Positions 16,307 through 24,565 of a stretch of 64,000 nt of DNA are shown here, piece by piece. Origin of the DNA: Thermococcus sp. SY098 (GTDB lineage Archaea; Methanobacteriota_B; Thermococci; Thermococcales; Thermococcaceae); NCBI RefSeq assembly GCF_035621495.1, contig NZ_CP141821.1:648760-712759 (forward strand), read 5' to 3'. The position numbers and the translations under genes were made by a program. The notes beneath the pieces are model-generated. The model ran no database searches, was not told the origin of the DNA, and saw only the letters and a list, made by a program, of their open reading frames with translations. Every line of letters starts with the position of its first letter. The first letter of the stretch is position 1.

Positions 16307-17005
16307 ATGCTTATTGGCTTAATCTCAGACATCCACTCCAACTGGGAAGCTCTTCAAGCCGTATGGAGAGAAGTGAAGAAAGCAGATGTGATCTTCTGCA
16401 TGGGTGACTTAGTTGGCTATGGGGCAAACCCCAATGAAGTCGTTGAATTCTTCAAGGAGCAGCTGAAAAAGAGAGAAGTTCTCTGTGTGAGAGGGAATCA
16501 TGACAATGCTGTTGCTTTTGGCATGGATTGGGGATTTAATCCATATGCAAGAGGGGCTGTGAGATGGCATCAACAGGTTATGAGTATTGAGAACCTTGAA
16601 TTTTTAAGGAGATTGCCGATAAGACAGCTCTTTACTGATGACACTGGAAGGAGTTATCTCATAATCCACGGTTCGCCAAGAGCACCTTTAGATGAATACC
16701 TCTTTCCCTGGTTCCCAGACAGCGAGCTTAGAGACATTTTAAGCTATGTGAAGCAAGATGACTTGGTTGTAGGACACACTCATATGCCGATGTTGAGGGA
16801 AATTGACGGAAGGAGAATAATAAACCCGGGAGGAGTTGGACAGCCGAGAGATGGAGATTGGAGGACTGCTTATGCTCTCATTGATACAGAGACCCGAGAG
16901 GTTATTTTTGGGAGGGTTGAGTATGACATTGACAAAGCCGTTAGAAAAATAATTGAAGCTGGGCTACCCAAGTTTCTGGCTTACAGACTTTACGAAGGAT
17001 ATTAA
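16307..17005 (+). CDS. Calcineurin-like metallophosphoesterase
   Basis: A 232-residue cytoplasmic phosphoesterase of the YfcE/MJ0936 class. The di-metal site is complete: DIHSN (D-x-H) near residue 8, GDLVGYG, GNHD near 65, HGSPR, and VVGHTHMP (GHTH) near 155, followed by NPGGVGQPRDG. Family members cleave phosphodiesters such as cyclic nucleotides or 2',3'-cNMPs; the natural substrate here is unknown. Start ATG-16307 has GGTGA upstream, and a TATA-like AAACTTTATAAC lies at about 16263-16274. Confidence 0.88.
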   Translation: MLIGLISDIHSNWEALQAVWREVKKADVIFCMGDLVGYGANPNEVVEFFKEQLKKREVLCVRGNHDNAVAFGMDWGFNPYARGAVRWHQQVMSIENLEFLRRLPIRQLFTDDTGRSYLIIHGSPRAPLDEYLFPWFPDSELRDILSYVKQDDLVVGHTHMPMLREIDGRRIINPGGVGQPRDGDWRTAYALIDTETREVIFGRVEYDIDKAVRKIIEAGLPKFLAYRLYEGY

Positions 17006-17017
17006 ACAGGAGAAAGA

Positions 17018-17323
17018 TCAAGGAGACTGAACTTTTTCTTTCACAGTCCTCAATCTTCTGAGCTTAGATTTAACTGCCAATTTTGAGGAGTCAATTATTA
17101 TCACTTCTCCAATGCTCTTGACGGCACTTATTGGGATTAAAAGCAGACCCTCATGATCAGTGACAAACTCACTTGTATCTAAATCTTCATCCGGTTCAGC
17201 CACAATTACAAGCAGATCACCAGTTTCTTCATCAAAGCTCAAATCATAAACCCATCCGAGTCTTATTCCTGTGTCTGTAATGAGCTCAACATCCCTAAGC
17301 TTTGAAGCCTTTATCTTTACCAT
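17018..17323 (-). CDS. PRC-barrel domain protein
   Basis: 101 residues. The whole protein is one PRC-barrel: KIKASKLRDVELITDTGIRL, then GWVYDLSFDEETGDLLVIVA and LLIPISAVKSIGEVIIID. This small beta-barrel also occurs in RimM (ribosome maturation) and in photosynthetic reaction centre H subunits. Free-standing archaeal versions are small proteins of uncertain role. Start ATG-17323 (MVKIKASKL) has GAGGTGGC upstream. Convergent with the phosphoesterase gene. The upstream gap holds a small hairpin, TCTGC-ATGA-GCAGA near 17383, of unknown meaning. Confidence 0.8.
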   Translation of the reverse strand: MVKIKASKLRDVELITDTGIRLGWVYDLSFDEETGDLLVIVAEPDEDLDTSEFVTDHEGLLLIPISAVKSIGEVIIIDSSKLAVKSKLRRLRTVKEKVQSP

Positions 17324-17436
17324 CTTTGCCACCTCAGAATTTTAAACTATACTATTAGTCGGGTTTTTTGTATAAAAATCTTTTCTGCATGAGCAGAACT
17401 GAAAAGTGAGATGGAAAATAAAAGGCAAATCCCCAT

Positions 17437-19941
17437 TCAGCCTGTGATGTAATCCATCTCCTTTCTCTCTTTAGGTGCTTTTCTGCTCTCTTCAAACTGT
17501 TTATAGTACTCGATCATGTATTTTGTAACGCTTGGCCTTATCTTCTTCATGGCTTCTTCAAAGTCCTTCCGTGAAACTTTGAGTTTTTCAAGGAACTCTT
17601 CACTTTGCTCTTCAATGAGCTCTCTGGAAGTTTTTGCAACAGTTCTCCTTAAAGCGTTCATTGCTGCTTCTCTTACAAGAGCTGCTATGTCCGCTCCTGT
17701 ATAACCTTCAAGCCTCTTGGCAAGCTCTTTTAAGTTTACATCTTCCGCTAAGGGCACTCTTCTCGTGTGAACTTTTAGAATTTCATATCTTGCTTTTTCG
17801 TCTGGTGCTGGAACCAAGATCAACCTATCAAACCTTCCAGGTCTGAGCAAAGCTGGATCCAAGATATCCGGTCTGTTAGTTGCCGCAATAACAACAACCC
17901 CACTGTTCTCTTCCAGTCCATCCATCTCTGTCAATAGCTGGTTAATTATCCTATCAGTAACCCTGTTGACATCGCTTCCTCTCATCGGAGCAATTGCATC
18001 AATCTCATCGATAAACACCACTGTTGGTGCCGCCTGTCTTGCTTTCCTGAAGATTTCTCTTATTCTTTTTTCGCTTTCTCCTACCCATTTGCTTAAAACT
18101 TCTGGACCTCTGATTCCAATGAAGTTAGCCTCGCTCTCGGTTGCAACAGCTTTAGCGAGCATGGTTTTGCCTGTTCCCGGTGGTCCGTAGAGGAGGATTC
18201 CCTTTGGAGGATTAATTCCCAAACGCTGAAACGCCTTTGGATATTTGAGCGGCCACTCAACTGCTTCTCTGAGCGCCTGCTTCACATCTTCTAATCCTCC
18301 AATGTCCTCCCAGTGAACGTTTGGAACCTCAAGCATAACTTCTCTCAAAGCTGAAGGTTCAACCATTTTCAAAGCTTCGTAGAAGTCTTTCTTAGTAACC
18401 TTCAGCTCCTGAAGAACTTCTGGTGCAATCTTTTCCTCTTCTGGATTGATCTTACCTTCTTGGATCAGCCTCCTGAGAACGACCATTGCAGCTTCTCTCG
18501 CCAAAGCCGCCAAGTCTGCACCCACGAATCCATGCGTCTTTTCGGCTAACTCATCAAGCATCTTATCAATCAGCTTAGTCTTAACTTCGCGGTAAATTTC
18601 CCCATCGCTCTTGAGAATTTCCTTTATCTCTTCTTCATCTCTGGCTTTCTCAACTTTCTTGATGATCTCCTCAAGCTTCTTTTTATCGAAGCGCTCTTCT
18701 TTGAGGAATTCTTTAAGAACTTTCAAAACTGACGGTTTATCGTAGTCCGGCTCGAGAGGCATTCCTCTTGTGTGAATCTGGAGGATTTCCTTTCTTCCCT
18801 GCTTGTCTGGAACACCAACTTCAATTTCTCTATCAAATCTTCCAGGTCTTCTCAGAGCTGGATCAATTGCATCAGGTCTGTTTGTTGCGGCTATAACTAT
18901 GACCTTCCCCCTCTTCTTCAGCCCATCCATTAAAGTTAAGAGCTGACTAACAACTCTCTTTTCAACTTCTCCGGTAACCTCTTCTCTCTTTGGTGCAATC
19001 GCATCGATCTCGTCAATAAAGATTATGCTCGGAGCGTTTTCTTCAGCCTCCTTGAAGACTTCTCTCAAACGCTCTTCACTCTCACCGTAGAATTTGCTCA
19101 TAATTTCTGGACCGTTAATGGCTATAAAGTGAGCGTTGGTTTCATTTGCAACAGCCTTTGCGAGCAGGGTTTTGCCTGTTCCCGGCGGTCCGTAGAGCAA
19201 AACTCCCTTGGGCGGCTCAATTCCCAAGCGCTCAAAGAGCTCTGGGTGCTTCAACGGTAGTTCAACCATTTCCCTGATCTTCTGAATCGCATCCTTGAGA
19301 CCGCCAATGTCCTCATAAGTAACCTCTGGAACCTTCTCTTCTCTAACTTCAACCGCTTGAGGAAGAACCTCAATTTCGGTGTTGTATGTTATCTGAACTA
19401 TCCCCTTGGGATTTGTGTTCACGACAATGAACTTCAATTCACCAAAAGCTAATGGGAGTGCTTCAAAGAATCCTCTAAAGAATTCATCGAAAGGAGAACC
19501 CGTGTAGAATTCCTCCCTCCCACTTGCAACTATAATGTCGCCTTTCACAACTGGTCTGCCAAGAAGGTTCTGCTTGATCATATCACCGGGAATCTGAATT
19601 AGGACTCCTCTCTGGGCAGGTGCAAGAACAACCTTCTTTGCTTCTTTAACTTCGGCTCTTCTAACAGTCACATAATCCCCGATGCTGACCTTAGCATTCC
19701 TCCTGATGTAGCCGTCCATCCTGATTATATCCAGCCCTCTGTCATCTGGATGGGCATTTGCAACAATTGCTGCTGTACTCCTCTCTCCTATGAGTTCAAC
19801 TATGTCCCCGGGTTCAACACCCAACTCCCGCTGGTATTTTCTGTCAAATCTGACTATCCCTCTCCCAACGTCCCTTTTCAAAGCTTCAGCGACTCTGAGT
19901 TTAATCTCATCTTTAACCTCATCTCTTTTTCCTAAAATCAT
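17437..19941 (-). CDS. cdc48: CDC48/VAT-type AAA+ ATPase (p97)
   Basis: 834 residues. A homohexameric unfoldase that extracts and unfolds proteins, often delivering them to the proteasome. The N domain (residues 1 to about 190) is a double-psi barrel plus a second lobe, with [17 protein letters not shown]. The D1 and D2 AAA modules both have a complete GPPGTGKT Walker A, an [10 protein letters not shown] Walker B and arginine-finger RPGRFDR sequences, so both rings should hydrolyse ATP. D1 has a longer charged insert after [11 protein letters not shown] ([20 protein letters not shown] and on) than the D2 counterpart. Start ATG-19941 has GGAGGGATAAAG upstream and lies inside the end of the upstream gene. 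Confidence 0.95.
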   Translation of the reverse strand: MILGKRDEVKDEIKLRVAEALKRDVGRGIVRFDRKYQRELGVEPGDIVELIGERSTAAIVANAHPDDRGLDIIRMDGYIRRNAKVSIGDYVTVRRAEVKEAKKVVLAPAQRGVLIQIPGDMIKQNLLGRPVVKGDIIVASGREEFYTGSPFDEFFRGFFEALPLAFGELKFIVVNTNPKGIVQITYNTEIEVLPQAVEVREEKVPEVTYEDIGGLKDAIQKIREMVELPLKHPELFERLGIEPPKGVLLYGPPGTGKTLLAKAVANETNAHFIAINGPEIMSKFYGESEERLREVFKEAEENAPSIIFIDEIDAIAPKREEVTGEVEKRVVSQLLTLMDGLKKRGKVIVIAATNRPDAIDPALRRPGRFDREIEVGVPDKQGRKEILQIHTRGMPLEPDYDKPSVLKVLKEFLKEERFDKKKLEEIIKKVEKARDEEEIKEILKSDGEIYREVKTKLIDKMLDELAEKTHGFVGADLAALAREAAMVVLRRLIQEGKINPEEEKIAPEVLQELKVTKKDFYEALKMVEPSALREVMLEVPNVHWEDIGGLEDVKQALREAVEWPLKYPKAFQRLGINPPKGILLYGPPGTGKTMLAKAVATESEANFIGIRGPEVLSKWVGESEKRIREIFRKARQAAPTVVFIDEIDAIAPMRGSDVNRVTDRIINQLLTEMDGLEENSGVVVIAATNRPDILDPALLRPGRFDRLILVPAPDEKARYEILKVHTRRVPLAEDVNLKELAKRLEGYTGADIAALVREAAMNALRRTVAKTSRELIEEQSEEFLEKLKVSRKDFEEAMKKIRPSVTKYMIEYYKQFEESRKAPKERKEMDYITG

Positions 19942-20704
19942 CTTTATCCCTCCTTTGGTGAATCTCAATTGCTTCCTCCAACGTTAAATTACCTTTAGCA
20001 ACTTCACGTGCAAGCTCAGATGAAATTGTAATTCTACCTCCACTCATAATCCTACTTTTGCTTTTTATATGCTCAATCTCCCTTTTAGTCGGCTCGTTTG
20101 TGTAAATCAATTCTCCAATTTTAACTTCTCTCCCTTCCCTTAAAGCTATGTTGATTGATGCAACTATATCTTGAACCTGAGAGCCTTCAACTCCACCTAC
20201 TTTGGGTGTTGTTCCTCTCTCGTTTACAATGATCACTGGATAACTCTCACCCAAAATTCTTGCAAGCGCTTTAAGCATTAATATGCGGTGCCTTTTTGCT
20301 CCGTGCCCAATCTTAATCCTCGCTTTTGGATACTTCTCAAGGAGATCAAGAATCACATCCACGTCTTTGGGGCTCTTCAGATGGTAGACCTCAACCACCC
20401 TGTTATCTCCAACGACTGCAACTCCGGGCCTTTCTCCAGGATCTATTGCAATGAAGACCTTTTTGAATCTCTTCCTTCCCTCAAGTCTCGCCAAAAGTTC
20501 ATCTATGAAGTTTTCGTTCTTAACGATTATCTTAACTGGAAAGTTGATCTTATCGTAATCTTCCTCACTTGTCAGAACAACCTCAACGTCAAAAGGGATC
20601 TTTTCATCTAAGCGGAGGCTGTAAAAAGGGATTCTATATTCTTTAAGCACCTTTGAAGCGATATAGTAAACGCGAGCATTTCTTGTTACAATTGCAACTC
20701 TCAT
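19919..20704 (-). CDS. Hypothetical protein with RuvC/RNase H-like DPG motif
   Basis: 261 residues. The centre of the protein starts [18 protein letters not shown] at about residue 84. This resembles the first strand of RuvC, YqgF and archaeal DUF460 proteins (D-P-G-x-x-x-G), where the Asp binds catalytic metal. Later conserved-looking stretches are [10 protein letters not shown] and [20 protein letters not shown]. An N-terminal alpha/beta receiver-like domain ([19 protein letters not shown]) precedes it, and a basic/helical end ([20 protein letters not shown]) closes it. Nuclease activity is only a possibility. The gene overlaps the 5' end of cdc48 by 23 bases, so the pair is surely co-transcribed. 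Confidence 0.65.
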   Translation of the reverse strand: MRVAIVTRNARVYYIASKVLKEYRIPFYSLRLDEKIPFDVEVVLTSEEDYDKINFPVKIIVKNENFIDELLARLEGRKRFKKVFIAIDPGERPGVAVVGDNRVVEVYHLKSPKDVDVILDLLEKYPKARIKIGHGAKRHRILMLKALARILGESYPVIIVNERGTTPKVGGVEGSQVQDIVASINIALREGREVKIGELIYTNEPTKREIEHIKSKSRIMSGGRITISSELAREVAKGNLTLEEAIEIHQRRDKDDFRKKR

Positions 20705-20819
20705 GGTTTGTGATACGCAGTTAGGTATTAAAAAGGTTGAGGCTTGGAATGAGGAGGTAAATTAAAGTGCTTACCTAAAGCTTTTTTATTAAAGTGATTG
20801 AGCTTTTTAAGGTGGTGAC

Positions 20820-22022
20820 ATGGCATTCCTGAAGGTTGTTCCACTCGAAGAGGCTTTGAAGGTTATTAATTCATTTTCCTTAAAGCCCAAAATTGAAGAG
20901 ATCAAGCTTGAAGAAGCCTTAGGAAGAGTCTTAGCTGAAGACATAACCAGTCCAATAGATGTTCCTCCGTTTGATAGGTCAACCGTTGATGGATACGCTG
21001 TGAAAAGCAAAGATACATGGGGTGCAAGTGAAACAAACCCTGTAAAATTAAAAGTTGTTGGGGAAATAAACGCTGGAGACATGCCAAAGATAGAGATAAA
21101 AGATGGAGAAAGCGCTTACATTTCGACAGGTGCACCTCTGCCAAAGGGAGCAGATGCCGTCATTCCTTTCGAGGAAGTTGACAGAGAAAATGAGTGGGTA
21201 GTCGTATATAAGCCAGTGTATCCCGATTATGGAGTTATGAAGGCGGGGATGGATATACCAAAAGGAAAGCTTCTGTTGAAGAAAGGAACAAAGCTGAGCT
21301 TCAAAGAAACCGCCCTGCTTTCTGCTGTCGGTTTTGAAAAAGTCAAGGTCTTTGCAAAGCCCAAAGTTGCCGTGATAAGCACGGGAAATGAGGTTATTTT
21401 GCCGGGCAGAGAGCTGAAATACGGTCAGATTTATGACATAAATGGCAGGGCGATAAGTGATGCCGTAAGAGAGCTTGGTGGGGAAGCATATTTCTTGGGA
21501 ATAGCAAGAGATGACAGAGAAAGCTTAAAAGAGAAAATACTTGGGGGACTAAAGTACGATATGATGATCCTTTCAGGGGGGGCAAGCGGAGGAATTAGGG
21601 ATTTAACGGCTTCAATAATTGAAGAACTCGGTGAGATAAAGGTTCATGGCATAGCTATTCAGCCGGGCAAGCCAACAATAATTGGACTCATAGATGGAAA
21701 ACCAATCTTTGGTCTGCCGGGTTATCCAACTTCATGCCTAACGAACTTCACTTTGCTGGTCGCTCCCCTAATTAGGAAGCTTCTTGGTCAGAGTCTGGAG
21801 TATAGAAAAGCTAAGAAAAAGCTTGCTCACAAAGTTTTCTCTGTAAAAGGAAGAAGACAGTTCTTGCCGGTGAGAATTGAAAATGATAAAGCCGTGCCAA
21901 TACTAAAAGGAAGCGGTGCTGTCACAAGCTTCATCGATGCTGATGGGTTCATAGAAGTGCCAGAGAACGTTGAGATACTCGACGAAGGAGAGGAAGTTGA
22001 GGTGATATTGTTTGGTGTTTGA
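20820..22022 (+). CDS. moeA: Molybdopterin molybdenumtransferase MoeA
   Basis: 400 residues. MoeA inserts molybdate or, in Thermococcales, tungstate into adenylated molybdopterin to give the cofactor of tungsten aldehyde:ferredoxin oxidoreductases. Family sequences are present in order: PPFDRSTVDGYAVKSKDTWG, ISTGAPLPKGADAVIPFEEV, the MoCF domain KVAVISTGNEVILPG, DINGRAISDAV, SGGASGGIRDLT and GLPGYPTSCLTNF, then a C-terminal beta-barrel (KGRRQFLPVRI, LKGSGAVTSFIDADGFIEVP). Start ATG-20820 has GGTGGTGAC upstream. Complete and of normal length. Confidence 0.93.
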   Translation: MAFLKVVPLEEALKVINSFSLKPKIEEIKLEEALGRVLAEDITSPIDVPPFDRSTVDGYAVKSKDTWGASETNPVKLKVVGEINAGDMPKIEIKDGESAYISTGAPLPKGADAVIPFEEVDRENEWVVVYKPVYPDYGVMKAGMDIPKGKLLLKKGTKLSFKETALLSAVGFEKVKVFAKPKVAVISTGNEVILPGRELKYGQIYDINGRAISDAVRELGGEAYFLGIARDDRESLKEKILGGLKYDMMILSGGASGGIRDLTASIIEELGEIKVHGIAIQPGKPTIIGLIDGKPIFGLPGYPTSCLTNFTLLVAPLIRKLLGQSLEYRKAKKKLAHKVFSVKGRRQFLPVRIENDKAVPILKGSGAVTSFIDADGFIEVPENVEILDEGEEVEVILFGV

Positions 22023-22029
22023 ATTTCTC

Positions 22030-22413
22030 TCATTTTCTTAATTCTTCCACAGCTCTCTTTACACGCTCTAAAAAGAGTTCTGCATTTTCAACGAGCTCCT
22101 CTGCAACTTCTTTACTGATAACAAATTCAACACCGTAATCCGCTTTCTGTCGCATATCGAAAGCATATTTGAAAGCTTTTGCGTACACTTCCTCTAAGTA
22201 TCCTTTGCTGACAAATTCCAACCCAAGTACTCTTACAATCCCAGAATGTTTTCTCGGGGAGAGATTTTTAGTCAACAGCAATGCCTTTGCAGAATGAAAC
22301 ATTGAGTAATAAGCTCTCGATACTGTACCTCGGTACAGACCCTTTTCCAATAGAATTTTAGCTTCATTTAGGCTTTCTTCTGCTGCTACCAAATGCTTTT
22401 CAATTTCATCCAA
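22030..22413 (-). CDS. HEPN-domain protein (toxin candidate of HEPN/MNT pair)
   Basis: 127 residues, all helical: a PF05168-type HEPN domain. The key stretch is SRAYYSMFHSAKALLL with Arg33 and His40 (R-x6-H), close to the R-x4-6-H motif of HEPN ribonucleases. The C-terminal half (KADYGVEFVISKEVAEEL) is typical of the group paired with minimal nucleotidyltransferases. Start is TTG-22413, overlapping the stop of the MNT gene. No in-frame ATG exists nearby, and GGAGGG sits upstream. In characterised pairs the HEPN protein is an RNase toxin held inactive by AMPylation. Whether this lineage is toxic is not known. Confidence 0.8.
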   Translation of the reverse strand: MDEIEKHLVAAEESLNEAKILLEKGLYRGTVSRAYYSMFHSAKALLLTKNLSPRKHSGIVRVLGLEFVSKGYLEEVYAKAFKYAFDMRQKADYGVEFVISKEVAEELVENAELFLERVKRAVEELRK

Positions 22414-22711
22414 TCCTAATTCCCTCCTTCAATATAATCCTGTGAAATGAGTAGTCCCTGTACTTTTCAAATTCACTCTCCTCCTCAACTATGGCAGATA
22501 TAACCTCACCGTATTTCATGAGAATCTCCCATGTAATCTCAGAAATTTCTTTCTGTGAAATGTTCTTTGCCACAATCAGAACATCAATATCGCTTTCCTC
22601 GTCATAATCTCCTCTGGCAAAAGAGCCAAATAGTATTATTTCCTTGATCCTCTTTCCATACCTCTCCTTTAGAATTTGCACAAATTCTTTAAGTGCCTTT
22701 TCTTTGCTCAT
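22406..22711 (-). CDS. Minimal nucleotidyltransferase (MNT, antitoxin candidate)
   Basis: 101 residues of the pol-beta superfamily. The motif LFGSFARGDYDEESDIDVLI gives the GSFARG glycine turn and the two metal-binding Asp of S-D-I-D, with a later V-E-E-E-S-E-F for the third position. MNT proteins adenylate the partner HEPN toxin. It is translated from a probably leaderless mRNA: a TATA-like ATTTATTTAACC at 22746-22733 places the expected start within a few bases of ATG-22711, and there is no ribosome-binding site. The downstream HEPN start overlaps this stop. Confidence 0.85.
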   Translation of the reverse strand: MSKEKALKEFVQILKERYGKRIKEIILFGSFARGDYDEESDIDVLIVAKNISQKEISEITWEILMKYGEVISAIVEEESEFEKYRDYSFHRIILKEGIRIG

Positions 22712-22732
22712 GATTTAATCATATGCTCATAA

Positions 22733-22746
22733 GGTTAAATAAATTT
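22733..22746 (-). promoter_or_regulatory. TATA box giving a leaderless HEPN/MNT transcript
   Basis: Minus-strand AAATTTATTTAACC is centred about 27 bases before ATG-22711. No GGTG or GAGG occurs between them, so the mRNA should begin at or next to the start codon. Confidence 0.5.
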
Positions 22747-22807
22747 CCATACCTAAAACAAATGATTTTTAAACTTCTTCTTCGCTTTAAATTCTTAGGT
22801 GAATGCT

Positions 22808-24175
22808 ATGCTTGACATAAAGCTCATTCGTGAAAACCCCGACATTGTTAAAGGTGACCTTATAAAGCGCGGTGAACTTGAAAAGCTCAAATGGATTGAT
22901 GAAATTCTTGAGCTTGACAAGAAATGGAGAGAAAACCTCAGAAAGATTAACCAGCTGAGAAGGGAGAGGAACAGAATAGCCGTCGAAATAGGCAAAAGAA
23001 AGAAAGCGGGAGAAAGCGTGGATGACCTACTTACAAAGAGCAAAGGGATAGTCAAGCAGATTGAAATACTGGAGGAGGAGAACGAAGAAATAAGGAAGAA
23101 AATTGACTTCTACCTCTGGAGATTGCCAAACATAACCCATGAAAGTGTCCCAATTGGAAAGGATGATACCGAAAATGTTCCGATAAAATTCTGGGGCAAG
23201 GCAAGAGTCTGGAAAGGTCATCTTGAGAGCTTTCTTGAGCAGAGTCAAGGAAAGATGGAGTATGAGATTTTAGAGTGGAAGCCAAAGCTTCACGTTGACC
23301 TGCTTGAGATTTTGAGAGGCGCAGATTTTGAAAGAGCTGCAAAGGTCAGTGGTTCAAGATTTTATTATCTCCTCAATGAGATTGTAATCCTTGACTTAGC
23401 ACTAATCCGCTTTGCTCTTGATAGGCTGATTGAGAAAGGATTCACACCGGTTATTCCTCCCTATATGGTCAGGAGATACGTTGAAGAGGGTGTTACAACT
23501 TTTGACGACTTTGAAAATGTTATTTATAAGGTCGAAGGCGAAGACTTGTATCTGATCCCGACAGCAGAGCACCCATTAGCTGGAATGCATGCCAACGAGA
23601 TCATTGATGGTAAAGATTTGCCACTCCTTTATGTTGGAGTCTCACCATGCTTCCGTAAAGAGGCGGGAACTGCTGGAAAGGACACAAAGGGAATTTTCAG
23701 GGTCCACCAGTTCCACAAGGTTGAACAGTTCGTCTATTCAAGACCAGAAGAGAGCTGGGAGTGGCATGAAAAGCTCCTCCAGAACGCTGAAGAGCTGTTC
23801 CAAGAACTTGAGATTCCGTATAGAGTGGTCAATATTTGTACTGGAGATTTGGGCTATGTTGCCGCCAAAAAGTACGACATTGAAGCATGGATGCCGGGCC
23901 AAGGAAAGTTCAGAGAGGTTGTCAGCTGTTCAAACTGCACCGACTGGCAGGCGAGAAGGTTGAACATTAGATTCCGAGACAAGACTCATGAGAAGCCGAA
24001 GTTCGTGCACACCTTAAATTCAACAGCGATAGCAACCTCAAGAGCGATAGTTGCCATTTTGGAGAACTTCCAGGAAGAGGATGGGACGGTTAAGATACCA
24101 AAGGCACTGTGGAAGTACACAGGATTCAAAGAAATTGTACCTGCGGATAGAAAAGAGAAGTGCTGTCAAAGTTGA
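22808..24175 (+). CDS. serS: Seryl-tRNA synthetase
   Basis: 455 residues, a class II synthetase that charges tRNA-Ser (and the tRNA for selenocysteine where present). The N-terminal long helical hairpin (residues about 27-110, EILELDKKWRENLRKINQLR onward) grips the tRNA long variable arm. Catalytic motif 2 is FRKEAGTAGKDTKGIFRVHQ; motif 3 is LNSTAIATSRAIVAILENFQ; the serine pocket TAEH is present. Length equals Pyrococcus SerRS as I recall it. Start: ATG-22808 has GGTGAATGC upstream; GTG-22799 overlaps this site. Its end overlaps the convergent rnp4 gene by ten bases. Confidence 0.96.
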   Translation: MLDIKLIRENPDIVKGDLIKRGELEKLKWIDEILELDKKWRENLRKINQLRRERNRIAVEIGKRKKAGESVDDLLTKSKGIVKQIEILEEENEEIRKKIDFYLWRLPNITHESVPIGKDDTENVPIKFWGKARVWKGHLESFLEQSQGKMEYEILEWKPKLHVDLLEILRGADFERAAKVSGSRFYYLLNEIVILDLALIRFALDRLIEKGFTPVIPPYMVRRYVEEGVTTFDDFENVIYKVEGEDLYLIPTAEHPLAGMHANEIIDGKDLPLLYVGVSPCFRKEAGTAGKDTKGIFRVHQFHKVEQFVYSRPEESWEWHEKLLQNAEELFQELEIPYRVVNICTGDLGYVAAKKYDIEAWMPGQGKFREVVSCSNCTDWQARRLNIRFRDKTHEKPKFVHTLNSTAIATSRAIVAILENFQEEDGTVKIPKALWKYTGFKEIVPADRKEKCCQS

Positions 24176-24555
24176 CTCTTATTTTTAACCCTCTCTTCAA
24201 GTCTTCTCCTACGCCTTTCTTTCTGCTCTCTTAGATATGGATACCTCATAATATGTCCGCATTCAAGACACTTGATAACAACATGCGGCATCCTCTTCTG
24301 CCTCAGCCTAACTTGAGCGTTAACCCCCGGCACTAAAAAGGAATGACATTTTTTGCAATACCGCCGCTTCCACTTTCTTGGCATCCTCACTTTAGCCTTC
24401 TGCTGCACAGCCAGGGCGATTTCAACATATCTATTAGCCAACTCCTTATCATAAGGAAAAACTCTCTCAGCTAATGTAAAGAGTATGTTAATTCTCTCCA
24501 GAGCAATTTTCCTCTTCTCTCTCTGCTCCTTCTTCCTCAAAAACTTCTTTGACAT
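24166..24555 (-). CDS. rnp4: RNase P protein component 4 (Rpp21)
   Basis: 129 residues. Rpp21 pairs with Rpp29 on the specificity domain of RNase P RNA to help mature tRNA 5' ends. Two Cys pairs bind one zinc: RRYCKKCHSFLVPG and IKCLECGHIMRYPY. Long basic helices at both ends (FLRKKEQREKRKIALERIN and EQKERRRRRLEERVKNK) suit RNA binding. Start ATG-24555 (MSKKFLRKKEQ) lies ten bases after the upstream gene's stop, with GTGGTTG before it. Co-directional with the MCM-like gene upstream. Confidence 0.93.
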   Translation of the reverse strand: MSKKFLRKKEQREKRKIALERINILFTLAERVFPYDKELANRYVEIALAVQQKAKVRMPRKWKRRYCKKCHSFLVPGVNAQVRLRQKRMPHVVIKCLECGHIMRYPYLREQKERRRRRLEERVKNKSQL

Positions 24556-24565
24556 TTCAACCACT

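Noticed and set aside
17380-17400. Small hairpin TCTGC-ATGA-GCAGA before the PRC-barrel gene
   Set aside because: A 5-bp stem alone is too weak to call a terminator or operator in this AT-rich gap.
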